Part shown: positions 15,517-23,408 of the stretch, piece after piece
Numbering within the stretch: the first letter of the stretch is position 1
Layout: every line of letters begins with the position of its first letter
Origin: JALOAT01 sp041677345
GTDB lineage: Bacteria; Pseudomonadota; Gammaproteobacteria; Thiohalomonadales; Thiohalomonadaceae
DNA: 28,500 bases
Direction: 5' to 3'
NCBI GenBank assembly: GCA_041677345.1
Contig: JBAYQE010000028.1
Location: 1 to 28,500, forward strand
The notes under the pieces: generated by a model
The model's input: only the letters and a program-made list of their open reading frames with translations
Databases searched by the model: none
Told to the model about the DNA's origin: nothing
Made by a program: the position numbers and the translations under genes

Positions 15517-16038
15517 ATGGAACAAGCACCGCGCATCTGGACCATCGGCCACTCCACGCGCAAGGCGGAGGACTTCGTGGCCATGTTGCGTGCCCACGGC
15601 ATCGTCATGCTGGTCGATGTGCGCAGCTATCCCGGCTCGCGCCGCTTTCCGCACTTCAACCGCGACGCACTCGCCCGGGAGCTCTCTGCGGCCGGCATCG
15701 GTTACGAGCACCTGCCCGCACTCGGCGGTCGCCGCAGTCCGCGCGCCGACTCGATCAACACGGCCTGGCGCAATGCAAGTTTCCGCGGCTATGCCGACTA
15801 CATGCAGAGCGCGGAGTTTGCCGCCGCCATGGCTTATCTGATGGAACGCGCCCGCGCACAGCCCACCGCCATCATGTGCGCGGAGGCGCCCTGGTGGCGT
15901 TGCCACCGTTCCCTCATTGCCGACTGGCTCAAGGTGAACGGCTGGGCGGTGTTGCACATCCTCGATACCAGGCGCGTGCAGCGGCATCCCTACACCCATG
16001 CGGCACGAATCGAGGAAGGACGCCTGTCGTACCGGTGA
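15517..16038 (+). CDS. DUF488 family protein
   Basis: A 173-residue protein with the full DUF488 signature: IWTIGHSTRKAEDFVAML, LVDVRSYPGSRRFPHFN, YEHLPALGGRR, a FRGYADYMQS block, and the CAEAPWWRCHRSLIADWL end motif with its two cysteines and histidine. The biochemical activity of the family is not established. GGGGG lies 4 bases before ATG 15517. It is divergent from the macrodomain/pncB pair. The 107 bases to the next gene hold no clear promoter, so the oxidoreductase may be read through from here. Confidence 0.92.
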   Translation: MEQAPRIWTIGHSTRKAEDFVAMLRAHGIVMLVDVRSYPGSRRFPHFNRDALARELSAAGIGYEHLPALGGRRSPRADSINTAWRNASFRGYADYMQSAEFAAAMAYLMERARAQPTAIMCAEAPWWRCHRSLIADWLKVNGWAVLHILDTRRVQRHPYTHAARIEEGRLSYR

Positions 16039-16145
16039 GCAGACCCCCGCCTGCGCGCCGGAATCCACGGCACCGCGGATCACGCCGCTGCCGTGCTATC
16101 CCTCATGGACTGCACGCCTTTCCACACCCGGTCCATGCTTTTCCC

Positions 16146-17321
16146 ATGGACTATGACCTTGCCATCGTCGGCGGCGGCATCTCGGGCCTGTCGCTGGCCC
16201 ACGGCGCGGCGCGCCGTGGCTGGCGTGTCCTGCTTCTCGAGGCCGAACCGCAGGTAGGTGGCGCGCTGCATACCTACCGGTGTGGCGCCTTCTGGCTCGA
16301 ACTGGGCGCCCATACCCTGTTCAATTCCTACGGCACCCTGCTGGACATGACCGATGCCACCGGACTGACGCCACGCGTGCTGCAGCGCCGGCGGTTGTCT
16401 TTCCGGCTCTGGAACGGAGCCCGCGATGTCTCCATTGCGGCCAGCCTGCATTACCCGGAGCTGTTGCGTGGCCTGCTGCGCGTACCCTTCCTGGACCGCA
16501 GCGAGCACACCGCGGCGGATTACTTCAGTGCGCTGGTGGGGCCGCGCAACTTCACCGAGGTCATCGGACCCGCCCTGGATGCAGTGATCTGCCAGCCGGC
16601 ACGCGACTTCCCCGCCGACGTACTGTTTCAGCGCAAGCCGCGCCGGCGCGACGTACCGCGCAGTTTCGCCCTGCCAGGGGGCATGGGCACGCTCGCCGAC
16701 GCCCTGGCCGCTACACCCAACGTGGAGGTGCACCCGGGGGTGCACGTCACCCGTATCGTGCGGGATGGTGGGGGCTTCCGGGTGTTCGCCGCGCAGGGGG
16801 ACTGGCGTGCCGATCGCATCGGCCTCGCTACGCCACCCACCGAGGCAGCCATGCTGCTTGCGGGCGTGCGCCCGGGGTTGTCCGAACAGCTCAGGCACAT
16901 CGGCGTGGCGCGGGTGGAATCCGTGGGTGTGGTGGTGCGGGCCCGCGATGTCGATCTGCCGGCAGTGGCGGGGCTCATCGGCCGTGGCCAGCCGTTCTAC
17001 TCGGTGGTATCGCGCGATGTGGTGCCCGGTGGCGAGTGGCGTGGGTTCACCTTCCACTTCCGGCCGGGGGCGCTGGGGCGTGACGACAAGCTCGAACTGG
17101 CCGCGCACGTGCTCGGCACCACGCCCGCCGGCTTCAGCGAGGTGGCCGAATCCGACCACGTGCTGCCCGCCTTGCGCAGCGGCCACACGACCCTGCGCGG
17201 GCGCATCGACGCCCTGCTGGCGCGCTCTCCCGTACTGGTCACGGGCAATTATTTCGAAGGGCTTTCCATCGAGGCCTGTGCCGCCCGATCCATGGCGGAA
17301 CTGGTGCGGGCGCACGGCTGA
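16146..17321 (+). CDS. Protoporphyrinogen-oxidase-like FAD-dependent oxidoreductase
   Basis: A 391-residue flavoprotein of the amine oxidase/HemY superfamily. The dinucleotide-binding fold is at the N-terminus (DLAIVGGGISGLSLAHGAA, then LLLEAEPQVGG), followed by a GAHTLFNSYGTLLDM substrate-side block, ALPGGMGTLADAL and the C-terminal FAD contact GNYFEGLSIEAC. This arrangement is close to HemY-type protoporphyrinogen oxidase, but the protein is shorter than the typical 450-480 residues, and related enzymes act on carotenoids or polyamines, so the substrate is open. There is no signal peptide. The start at 16146 puts the nucleotide-binding motif six residues in, as usual; no clear ribosome binding site is seen. 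Confidence 0.8.
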   Translation: MDYDLAIVGGGISGLSLAHGAARRGWRVLLLEAEPQVGGALHTYRCGAFWLELGAHTLFNSYGTLLDMTDATGLTPRVLQRRRLSFRLWNGARDVSIAASLHYPELLRGLLRVPFLDRSEHTAADYFSALVGPRNFTEVIGPALDAVICQPARDFPADVLFQRKPRRRDVPRSFALPGGMGTLADALAATPNVEVHPGVHVTRIVRDGGGFRVFAAQGDWRADRIGLATPPTEAAMLLAGVRPGLSEQLRHIGVARVESVGVVVRARDVDLPAVAGLIGRGQPFYSVVSRDVVPGGEWRGFTFHFRPGALGRDDKLELAAHVLGTTPAGFSEVAESDHVLPALRSGHTTLRGRIDALLARSPVLVTGNYFEGLSIEACAARSMAELVRAHG

Positions 17322-17450
17322 GCCGCGGGACGTGCAACGAGGTGCGGGGGCAGCGTGCCGGCATTGTGAACCATGTCATGCGGGGGTGTAGGCGGCATGC
17401 CGGCGGCGCGCTACAGTGCTGCGGGAATGGAGCAGTGATCGGGAGTACGC

Positions 17451-18314
17451 ATGGCATCCCTGTGGCAACGCATGGTCGTCACCCTGGTGGTGATCGCCGC
17501 CCTCGCTCTGGCTGTGCTCGGCACGGCCGATCGGGCCGGGTTCGACTATACCGAGCAAGGCCTGCGACGCGCGCTGGTCACCTTCGCCGTGGCGCGCAGC
17601 CTGAACGGCGTCATCTCCGTGGCGCAGGGCACCGAGGTGGCGGTGGAGCCGGCCGGTGTGGGTGTCAACTTCGCGCCGGGTCAGATCCTCGACCCGATCA
17701 ACGACCTCATCGAGCAGTTCTCCTGGGTAATGCTGGCGAGCGCCACGTCACTGGGGCTGCAGCGTCTGCTCATCGAGGTGTTCGCGACGCCGTTTTTCAC
17801 CTATGGGTTGGCGCTGGTGGGCGGGGCCCTGCTGACGAGTCTCTGGTGGCCGCGCTGGCGTGATACCCGTGTCGCCACGCTGGCCATGCGCCTGACGCTG
17901 CTGCTGGTACTGGTGCGCTTTGCCGTGCCGCTGGCGGCCATGGTGAGTGAAGGTGTTTATGCCCTGTTTCTGGCCGAGCGCTACGAAGCGTCCACCCAGG
18001 CCATCGAGCAGGCTGCCACACGCATCGGCAACGTCAATGGTGCCACGGCCCGGAACGTGGAGCCGCCGCCGTCATCGGTGAGCGATGTGTTGAAGCACTG
18101 GTACAGGTCGGCGGTGGCCGTGGCGGATGTGCCCGCTTACATGAAACGCTACGAGGAGGCGGCTGCAGATGTGAGCGAGCAGGTGGTGAATCTGGTCGTG
18201 GTGTTCGTGGTACAGACGATCGCGTTGCCGTTGCTGTTCCTGTGGTTGTTGCTGAAATCAGCGCAGCGGCTGCTCAGGCCGGCACCGTTTCAGTGGGCAC
18301 CGGAGACCAGGTAG
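17451..18314 (+). CDS. Conserved inner-membrane protein of unknown function
   Basis: A 287-residue protein. An N-terminal hydrophobic helix (about residues 8-25) is followed by a probably periplasmic part that includes RSLNGVISVAQGTEVAVEP, GVGVNFAPGQILDPINDLIEQFSWVMLASATSLG, then three further helices (about 114-134, 148-168 and 243-264) and a charged loop containing the ATRIGNVNGATA stretch. I do not recognise a named family. GGGAG stands 5 bases before ATG 17451. It follows the FAD enzyme by 129 bases on the same strand, and its 3' end overlaps the 3' end of the small minus-strand gene by 25 bases. Confidence 0.75.
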   Translation: MASLWQRMVVTLVVIAALALAVLGTADRAGFDYTEQGLRRALVTFAVARSLNGVISVAQGTEVAVEPAGVGVNFAPGQILDPINDLIEQFSWVMLASATSLGLQRLLIEVFATPFFTYGLALVGGALLTSLWWPRWRDTRVATLAMRLTLLLVLVRFAVPLAAMVSEGVYALFLAERYEASTQAIEQAATRIGNVNGATARNVEPPPSSVSDVLKHWYRSAVAVADVPAYMKRYEEAAADVSEQVVNLVVVFVVQTIALPLLFLWLLLKSAQRLLRPAPFQWAPETR

Positions 18315-18514
18315 CGTACGGCGCTGCGTACGTCGGCGCTACGGGGCAACTTGGTGCGCAACACCTCGGCGAGCAAGGTGTCGAGGATGGCATCGGGCGG
18401 ACGGCCGCCGCGGCGCTGGCGCAGGTAATGGCGCAGGCTCGACCAGTCGGCCAGCCAGGTCTCCACCATGTCATCCAGCAGGGAAGGGGACTTCTCGGTA
18501 GGTCGGGTGTCCAT
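18290..18514 (-). CDS. Small protein of unknown function
   Basis: A 74-residue soluble protein reading MDTRPTEKSPSLLDDMVETW at its start and ending with a helical, Arg- and Leu-rich part (PDAILDTLLAEVLRTKLP). It looks like an all-helical small protein with no membrane segment or metal motif; I do not recognise it. GAGGA lies 4 bases before ATG 18514. It is 89 bases downstream of the TorF-like gene on the same strand and overlaps the neighbouring membrane protein gene tail to tail by 25 bases. Support is the ribosome binding site and the plausible composition. Confidence 0.55.
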   Translation of the reverse strand: MDTRPTEKSPSLLDDMVETWLADWSSLRHYLRQRRGGRPPDAILDTLLAEVLRTKLPRSADVRSAVRYLVSGAH

Positions 18515-18603
18515 GCGTATCCTCTTTTTGTTTTTCCTTCTGATCGAGGATAGGCGCAAATACTGTTGTCGGCAGTGAAGACAGTCACGAACGGGCACCG
18601 GAT

Positions 18604-19335
18604 TCAAAGGCTTATCATCTGGCGCCAGCTTATGACGTAGCGCGGGTTGCGCGATTGTCTACCGTCTTCATTGTCGTCGAGATTGGTGATCAGGAAACTG
18701 AACGGTTCCTTGACGATGCCGAAAGCGGTGTCGCCGAGCCAACTGATGTGGTCGTCCACGGCCTGGCTGTGGAGCATGCCGAAGTGGGCTACCAGGGACA
18801 GGGTCTCGCCCAGCGGGTGCCGGTAGTTGAGTTCGTAGTAGCGCGATACCGCGCCGCTGCCAAAGTAATCGTCACTGTAGGAAAAACGGAATTCGGCGCC
18901 GTACTTGCCGATGCCTATGTAGGCTTCGGGGAAGTCCTGTTGGTTGGCCGTGCCCGGAAGGAGCCGGTTGTTCTCCGCATCGAAATGATTGCCGCGCAGG
19001 AATTCGTAATAGAGCGCACCCACATCGACGCGCCATCCCTGTACCGGTATGCGGTAGCCGAGCCGCATGAGCAATTGTTGTTCGTCCCGGGTGCTCAGGT
19101 CCCCATCGTCGTCCTGTTCCTCCACGCGCACCGCGGCGATGCGGGCACTTCCGTACAGGCCCGCATCCGCGGAGTCCCTGTAGGTGAAGCCACCGAGCAC
19201 GGACGGTGCGTCGTCGCTGAGCGACACGCCGCGCCAGACATAGTTGGAGGTAACGATGAATTCGCCGGCAAAATCGGCGACCGCGGTGCCGGCCAAGCCA
19301 CAGGCAAGCACGACAAACAGGAATCGATATGCCAT
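18604..19335 (-). CDS. TorF family putative porin
   Basis: A 243-residue outer-membrane beta-barrel protein. A signal peptide (residues 1-20, cut after AVA) precedes a chain with alternating strands: EFIVTSNYVWRGVSLSDDAPSVLGGFTY is the characteristic opening of the TorF/Gcw_chp family, followed by strands ending in aromatic residues (YYEFLRGNHF, AEFRFSYSDDYFG, SRYYELNYRHPLGE) and a C-terminal strand containing YVISWRQM. Members are predicted porins whose substrate is unknown. It is divergent from the PA2779/PA2778 pair, with 231 bases between the start codons. Confidence 0.87.
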   Translation of the reverse strand: MAYRFLFVVLACGLAGTAVADFAGEFIVTSNYVWRGVSLSDDAPSVLGGFTYRDSADAGLYGSARIAAVRVEEQDDDGDLSTRDEQQLLMRLGYRIPVQGWRVDVGALYYEFLRGNHFDAENNRLLPGTANQQDFPEAYIGIGKYGAEFRFSYSDDYFGSGAVSRYYELNYRHPLGETLSLVAHFGMLHSQAVDDHISWLGDTAFGIVKEPFSFLITNLDDNEDGRQSRNPRYVISWRQMISL

Positions 19336-19518
19336 GTCCGCAGCTTAGCTGATGATGATGATGCCCACGACCATAGGTGCAAGGCGTCCCGAATGGCTTC
19401 CGGAATGTGTCCACACCGGGGCGTCGCGGTGAACGGCATTGGCTCAGAAAAACTGCCTAACCAGTCAAGTTTTCGCCGGATCATCGGCAAGACGCTGGCT
19501 GTATCCTGGGCGTGCTGG

Positions 19519-19526
19519 TATATAAA
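19519..19526 (+). promoter_or_regulatory. Possible -10 region for the PA2779/PA2778 pair
   Basis: TATATAAA is a clear AT-rich island in GC-rich surroundings, 40 bases before the start codon and 29 bases before the ribosome binding site. A -35 hexamer is not clear (TGGCTG at 19496-19501 is the nearest at 17 bases), so only the -10 is offered. Confidence 0.35.
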
Positions 19527-19566
19527 TCGACCCGTCGGACCCAAGAACTTCCAATAGGAGCCCTTT

Positions 19567-19971
19567 ATGTACCAGCCCCGCAAAATCACCCGTGCATTGT
19601 GTGTCTTCATCGCGGCCTCCCTCACCGGCACGGCGGTGCCTGCCGGCGTGGCCAACGCCGCCATGATCGGCACCCCGGCCATTCTCAGCGAGCAGCAGAT
19701 GAGCGTGCAGCGCGACCAGCTACTGGATGTGCTGGAGCGCGCCGAAGTGCAGCAGAAACTGGCTGAGCTGGGCGTGGACCCGCAGCAGGCGAAGGCGCGC
19801 GTCGCCGCCCTCACTGACGAGGAGATCCAGACACTGAACGCACGCATGGCGGAGATGCCGGCCGGCGGCATCGATGCGCTGGGCGCCGTGGTATTGGTGT
19901 TCCTGGTGCTGCTGATTACCGATATCGCCGGTTTCACCGACGTGTTCCCGTTCGTGAAGAGCCGCCGCTGA
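19567..19971 (+). CDS. PA2779 family small membrane protein
   Basis: A 134-residue protein. It has an N-terminal hydrophobic helix or signal (about residues 9-31), a helical soluble part (LSEQQMSVQRDQLLDVLERAEVQQKL, then LTDEEIQTLNARMAEMPAGG) and a C-terminal membrane helix (about 101-120, LGAVVLVFLVLLITDIAG) with a short FPFVKSRR basic end. This is the pattern of the protein named after P. aeruginosa PA2779, which nearly always sits next to the PA2778 peptidase. Function is not established. AGGAG is 6 bases upstream of ATG 19567. The stop is 2 bases before the GTG start of the next gene. Confidence 0.88.
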   Translation: MYQPRKITRALCVFIAASLTGTAVPAGVANAAMIGTPAILSEQQMSVQRDQLLDVLERAEVQQKLAELGVDPQQAKARVAALTDEEIQTLNARMAEMPAGGIDALGAVVLVFLVLLITDIAGFTDVFPFVKSRR

Positions 19972-19973
19972 GC

Positions 19974-20906
19974 GTGGCCGCTGTCCGCACGGGCACGCTC
20001 CTGGTGTTTCTGGCGCTCCTGGCCGGCTGTGCCGGCGCGCCCCAGACGACGCGCCTGGAGGCACAGCCGCCCGCGCACCTGCCGGTGCGCGTGGAACTGG
20101 ACGGGACGCCGTTCTTTCCCCAGGAGGCCTACCAGTGCGGCCCGGCGGCGTTGGCCACCGTGCTGGTTCACACCGGTGTCGGTATCACGCCCGCGGCGCT
20201 CACGCCCCAGGTGTTCATCCCCGAACGGGAAGGCAGCCTGCAACTGGAGCTCATCGCCGCCGCGCGGCGTCAGGGCCGTGTGCCTTACGTGCTGGCCCCC
20301 CGTCTGCAGGACGTGCTGGCGGAAGTCCATGCCGGCCACCCGGTGCTGGTGCTGCAGAATCTCGCCCTCGGCTGGTTCCCGCGCTGGCACTACGCCGTGG
20401 TGGTGGGCTTCGATCTTGACGCGGGACAGTTGGTGCTGCGCTCCGGGAAGGAGCGTCGCCGCGTAGTACCGCTGTCGCTGTTCGAGCGCACCTGGGCGCG
20501 CGGGGGGCACTGGGCCATGGTGGTGACGGCCCCCGGGCAACTGCCGGAAACGGCACAGGAACTGCCTTTGCTGCGCAGCGTGGCGGCCTTCGAGGCATTG
20601 GGGGATGTGGCCGCGGCAAGACGCGGCTACGAAGCGGCCGTGCAGCGCTGGCCCGAGAGCGTCGCGGGATGGATGGCCCTTGGCAACGCCGGCTATGCCC
20701 AGGGTGATCAGCTACGGGCCGAAAGCGCCTGGCGGCGTGCCCTGGCCCTCGCCCCCGACTATGCGCCCGCGCTCAACAATCTGGCGCAACTGCTGTTTGA
20801 GCAGGGGCACCGGGAGGAGGCCTTGTCGCTGGCCCAACGCGCCGTTGTGGCGGATGGGGCCAATCCCGTCTATCGCGAGACCTTGCGCGGCATCGGTCCG
20901 CCGTAA
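19974..20906 (+). CDS. PA2778 family C39-like cysteine peptidase lipoprotein with TPR repeats
   Basis: A 310-residue lipoprotein. The N-terminus has a lipobox LLAGC with Cys19 as the lipid anchor. Residues 45-190 form a papain-like C39-type peptidase domain: the nucleophile Cys55 in YQCGPAALATVL and the histidine His139 in RWHYAVVVGFD. From about residue 195 to 305 there are TPR repeats (AAFEALGDVAAARRGYEAAVQRWPES, then ALGNAGYAQGDQLRAESAWRRAL, then ALNNLAQLLFEQGHREEAL). It is expected at the periplasmic side of the inner or outer membrane. The GTG start at 19974 is 2 bases after the PA2779-type stop, implying coupling. Its substrate is unknown; release or processing of a small secreted peptide is one possibility. 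Confidence 0.88.
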   Translation: MAAVRTGTLLVFLALLAGCAGAPQTTRLEAQPPAHLPVRVELDGTPFFPQEAYQCGPAALATVLVHTGVGITPAALTPQVFIPEREGSLQLELIAAARRQGRVPYVLAPRLQDVLAEVHAGHPVLVLQNLALGWFPRWHYAVVVGFDLDAGQLVLRSGKERRRVVPLSLFERTWARGGHWAMVVTAPGQLPETAQELPLLRSVAAFEALGDVAAARRGYEAAVQRWPESVAGWMALGNAGYAQGDQLRAESAWRRALALAPDYAPALNNLAQLLFEQGHREEALSLAQRAVVADGANPVYRETLRGIGPP

Positions 20907-20938
20907 ACGACGGGCAGCATCGCGCGCCCTCTTGGGGG

Positions 20939-21823
20939 CTACGGGATGGTGCAGGAAGGCGACGTATCGGCCGGTACGCCGGCTGCCCAGGGTTCGGGCG
21001 ACACACCGCGTGGGTGGTCGCGCAGGAAAGGCCAGATGATGTCGAAGGCATCGGGCGGCACGGTATGCCCCTGGGTGCCCACGCAATGCACCACGAAATG
21101 CCCGTCCACGCGCAGCTTGGCCGAGAACGCCTCGCTCGCACGTGCGAAGGAAAACACCTCCGGATTGCCGTTGTTGTGGGTGAAGTCCTCGCCCGCGACC
21201 CGGAACACATCACCCTCGCCACCCCAGGCGAGCAGCACGGGCAGGTCGCGCGCAGGCGTACGGTAGGGCGGGGCGATCGAGGGGTCCGGTTCGCCGCCGG
21301 AGAGCAGCGCGGCCGCCGCCAGGAACAGGCTGCGGTGCTGCAGCAGGTAGGCGCTCCAAAGGGCGCCCGCACTCATGCCCGTGGTCCAGATGCGGTCCCG
21401 ATCCACGCCGAACTGGGTGTCCAGGCAGGCGAGCAGGTCATCGAACAGGCGCAGATCGGCGTTGCCCTCGGGTGCGGCCGTGGTATCCCAGGTGAAGGTC
21501 TTGTCGCCGGCGGCGAAGGGCGCCACCACGATGACGTCGGTGAGGTTGAGGAGCCCGGTGGCGAGCAGCAGTTGGAAGGGGCCGCCTTCCAGCCAGTGCC
21601 AGGCGAACACCACCGGCGCGCCCTGTGCCTCGCCGTTCACGAACAGCACGAAGCGGCGCGATTGCCCGCCGGAGGTGAGGGTGTTCTCACCCACGCTGAA
21701 TGCCGGGCAACTGCCGCCCGAGAAGCGCGGGAACGCCCCGCGTGAGAATGTGCCGTTGCCGTCTCCGTTACTGCACCCGCTCAGTCCGACCACCATCAGC
21801 AACAGCATGATCACGCGTCCCAT
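20939..21823 (-). CDS. Poly(3-hydroxybutyrate) depolymerase-like esterase lipoprotein
   Basis: A 294-residue lipoprotein with a lipobox LSGC (Cys17) after a short hydrophobic signal. The rest is an alpha/beta hydrolase of the LpqC/PHB depolymerase-like group: VVFAWHWLEGGPFQ (oxyanion strand), DVIVVAPFAAGD, the nucleophile elbow TTGMSAGALW (Ser151), LPVLLAWGGEGDVF for the acid-bearing loop, and CVGTQGHTVPPDAF with His253 as the base. The substrate could be an extracellular polyester or a feruloyl-type ester. GGAGG lies 5 bases before ATG 21823. A 22-codon ORF with a strong ribosome binding site ends 2 bases before the ATG. It is convergent with the PA2778-type gene. Confidence 0.85.
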   Translation of the reverse strand: MGRVIMLLLMVVGLSGCSNGDGNGTFSRGAFPRFSGGSCPAFSVGENTLTSGGQSRRFVLFVNGEAQGAPVVFAWHWLEGGPFQLLLATGLLNLTDVIVVAPFAAGDKTFTWDTTAAPEGNADLRLFDDLLACLDTQFGVDRDRIWTTGMSAGALWSAYLLQHRSLFLAAAALLSGGEPDPSIAPPYRTPARDLPVLLAWGGEGDVFRVAGEDFTHNNGNPEVFSFARASEAFSAKLRVDGHFVVHCVGTQGHTVPPDAFDIIWPFLRDHPRGVSPEPWAAGVPADTSPSCTIP

Positions 21824-21825
21824 GC

Positions 21826-21894
21826 TCACCTCCACATCCCTGGAGTGCGGGCGCCGGTGGCAAACACCAGGGCCAGGAAGGAAAACTTGCGCAT
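21826..21894 (-). CDS. 22-codon ORF coupled to the esterase lipoprotein gene
   Basis: On the minus strand an ATG at 21894 is preceded by AAGGAGGAG at 3-4 bases, one of the best ribosome binding sites in the window, and reads MRKFSFLALVFATGARTPGMWR before a stop at 21826. Its first 13 residues look like a signal peptide core. The stop is 2 bases before the esterase ATG, and the esterase ribosome binding site lies inside this ORF's last codons. It may be a leader that couples translation, a stranded signal peptide left from a deletion, or a small membrane peptide. Coding is not proved. Confidence 0.45.
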   Translation of the reverse strand: MRKFSFLALVFATGARTPGMWR

Positions 21895-21950
21895 GGGCTC
21901 CTCCTTGAGCTCGCGGACCTCCCGTGACGAAGCTTAGCCGCCGGCACGTG

Positions 21951-22208
21951 TCAGCCGCGAAAACGGAACTTGAGCAGCAATACGACGAGGGCGAGCACCA
22001 GGGTGATGCCGTTGGCGAGGATGACCGGCAGGGCGCCCAGCGCGATGCCGTACAGCAGCCACAGGAACACCCCGGCACTGAACAGCAGGAACATGAAGGT
22101 GGAGATGTCCTCGGCCGAGCGCGTCCTCAAGGTCTTCACGACCTGGGGCACGAAGGCGAGAGTGGTGAGACTGCCGGCGACGAGGCCGAGGGCATTGACG
22201 GCATCCAT
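21951..22208 (-). CDS. SemiSWEET family small transporter
   Basis: An 85-residue protein with a single three-helix bundle and the PQ motif (FVPQVVKTLRTRSAEDIS, Pro21-Gln22), the hallmark of bacterial SemiSWEETs. These dimerise to form a small transporter for sugars or related metabolites. Helices are at about residues 4-22, 37-56 and 60-80, and the basic KFRFRG end should lie in the cytoplasm. GGAG lies 7 bases before ATG 22208. The specific substrate cannot be told from the sequence. Confidence 0.9.
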   Translation of the reverse strand: MDAVNALGLVAGSLTTLAFVPQVVKTLRTRSAEDISTFMFLLFSAGVFLWLLYGIALGALPVILANGITLVLALVVLLLKFRFRG

Positions 22209-22244
22209 GGGTGTGCTCCGCCAGGCCGTGCCAACGATAGCCGG

Positions 22245-22553
22245 TCAGTGCAGCGTGCGATCCGGCTCCGGTCGCGGCCCTTCCGCTTCCTTCATCTTGG
22301 TGTCCCACACACGGAAGGCGTTGACGAACATGATGGCCGCCTGGAACGGATCGGCGAAATTCTTGGGGTTGTACATGGACCAGAAGCGCTGGCCCGTGTC
22401 GAATTCACCCACGCCCTTGGCGACGTTTCCATCCGCGGGTTCGAAATGGAATTCTCCCGGGGCGTCTTCGTGCAACTCCACCAGGAAATTACACGCGCTG
22501 CTGACCAGGTATTCGAGCGCAACCAGTTCTTGCCGCTTCGGTTTTCTGTCCAT
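22245..22553 (-). CDS. Protein of unknown function
   Basis: A 102-residue soluble protein beginning MDRKPKRQELVALEYLVSSA, with a CNFLVELHEDAPGEFHFEP block, then GEFDTGQRFWSMYNPKNFADPFQAAIMFVNAFRVWDTK. The middle is rich in aromatics and acidic residues and may be a small alpha/beta fold. I do not recognise it. Two adjacent ATG codons (22556 and 22553) are possible; GGAGG is 2-3 bases from the first and 5-6 from the second, so I chose 22553. It lies between the SemiSWEET and TerC genes on the same strand, with 36 and 73 bases of spacing. Confidence 0.6.
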   Translation of the reverse strand: MDRKPKRQELVALEYLVSSACNFLVELHEDAPGEFHFEPADGNVAKGVGEFDTGQRFWSMYNPKNFADPFQAAIMFVNAFRVWDTKMKEAEGPRPEPDRTLH

Positions 22554-22626
22554 CATGCCCTCCGGGGTGGAGCGCATGCTAGGACCCCGCCCCAGGTGCG
22601 TCCCTGCGCTGCCTCACATTTTGGGG

Positions 22627-23361
22627 CTACCCCGCCGTTTCCTGCGCGGCACGTGCGCGGCGTCTCCGCGTGGCTGTGAGGTTGAGCGCCTCCACGGCGG
22701 TGGAGAAGGCGATGGCGAAGTAGAGATAGCCCTTGGGCACGTGGAACCCGGCGCCCTCGGCCACCAGTGCCATGCCCACCAGGATCAGGAAACTGAGTGC
22801 GAGCATCTTGATGGAGATGTGCTCATTGATGAAGCGGCTGAGCGGCTCCGCGGCAAAGATCATGATGATGACCGCGATGACGATGGCGGCGGCCATCACG
22901 GGCAGGTGCTGCGCCATGCCTACGGCGGTGATGACGCTGTCGAGGGAGAACACGATGTCGAGGATGGCGATCTGCACGATGACCCAGCCGAAGCTGCTCA
23001 CCTTGATCGCGCGCATTTCGTCTTCCACGCCTTCCACGGTGGTGTGGATCTCCGTGGTGCCCTTGGCCAACAGGAACAGACCGCCTGCCAGCAGCACGAT
23101 GTCACGCAGGGAAACGGGGTGCTCACCGACCTCGAACAGGGGTGCGGTGACGCCCGCCAGCCAGGCGATGGTGGCCAGCAGCATGAGACGCGTGACCACC
23201 GCCAGGGCGAGGCCGCCACGGCGAGCCGCCGCCTGCTGGTGCACCGGCAGGCGCGAGGAGATGATGGAAATGAACACCAGGTTGTCGATGCCGAGCACGA
23301 TCTCCAGCGCCGTGAGCGTCAGGAGACTGGCCCAGATCTGCGGGTCAAGCAGGAATTCCAT
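22627..23361 (-). CDS. TerC family membrane protein
   Basis: A 244-residue inner-membrane protein with seven or so helices. Diagnostic motifs are ALEIVLGIDNLVFISI (Glu20 and Asp26 in the first helix) and DIVFSLDSVITAVGMAQHL in the middle, plus FAAEPLSRFINEHISIKMLALSFLILVGM toward the end. TerC relatives are thought to export metal ions such as manganese, using the acidic residues in the helices; the actual ion here is unknown. The protein ends in an Arg-rich tail (TRRRRARAA). It lies 47 bases after the cupin gene on the same strand. Confidence 0.92.
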   Translation of the reverse strand: MEFLLDPQIWASLLTLTALEIVLGIDNLVFISIISSRLPVHQQAAARRGGLALAVVTRLMLLATIAWLAGVTAPLFEVGEHPVSLRDIVLLAGGLFLLAKGTTEIHTTVEGVEDEMRAIKVSSFGWVIVQIAILDIVFSLDSVITAVGMAQHLPVMAAAIVIAVIIMIFAAEPLSRFINEHISIKMLALSFLILVGMALVAEGAGFHVPKGYLYFAIAFSTAVEALNLTATRRRRARAAQETAG

Positions 23362-23408
23362 GAAGGGTCAGGCACGTGTTGAGGTGGCGCATTATGCCAT
23401 CGCACGTC

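Noticed and set aside
16080..17315. A 411-codon minus-strand open frame across the FAD enzyme
   Set aside because: The plus strand has a clear dinucleotide-binding fold and complete flavoprotein; the antisense frame has none.
21970..23382. A 470-codon plus-strand open frame across the SemiSWEET to TerC genes
   Set aside because: It crosses three well-supported minus-strand genes and has no coherent protein character.
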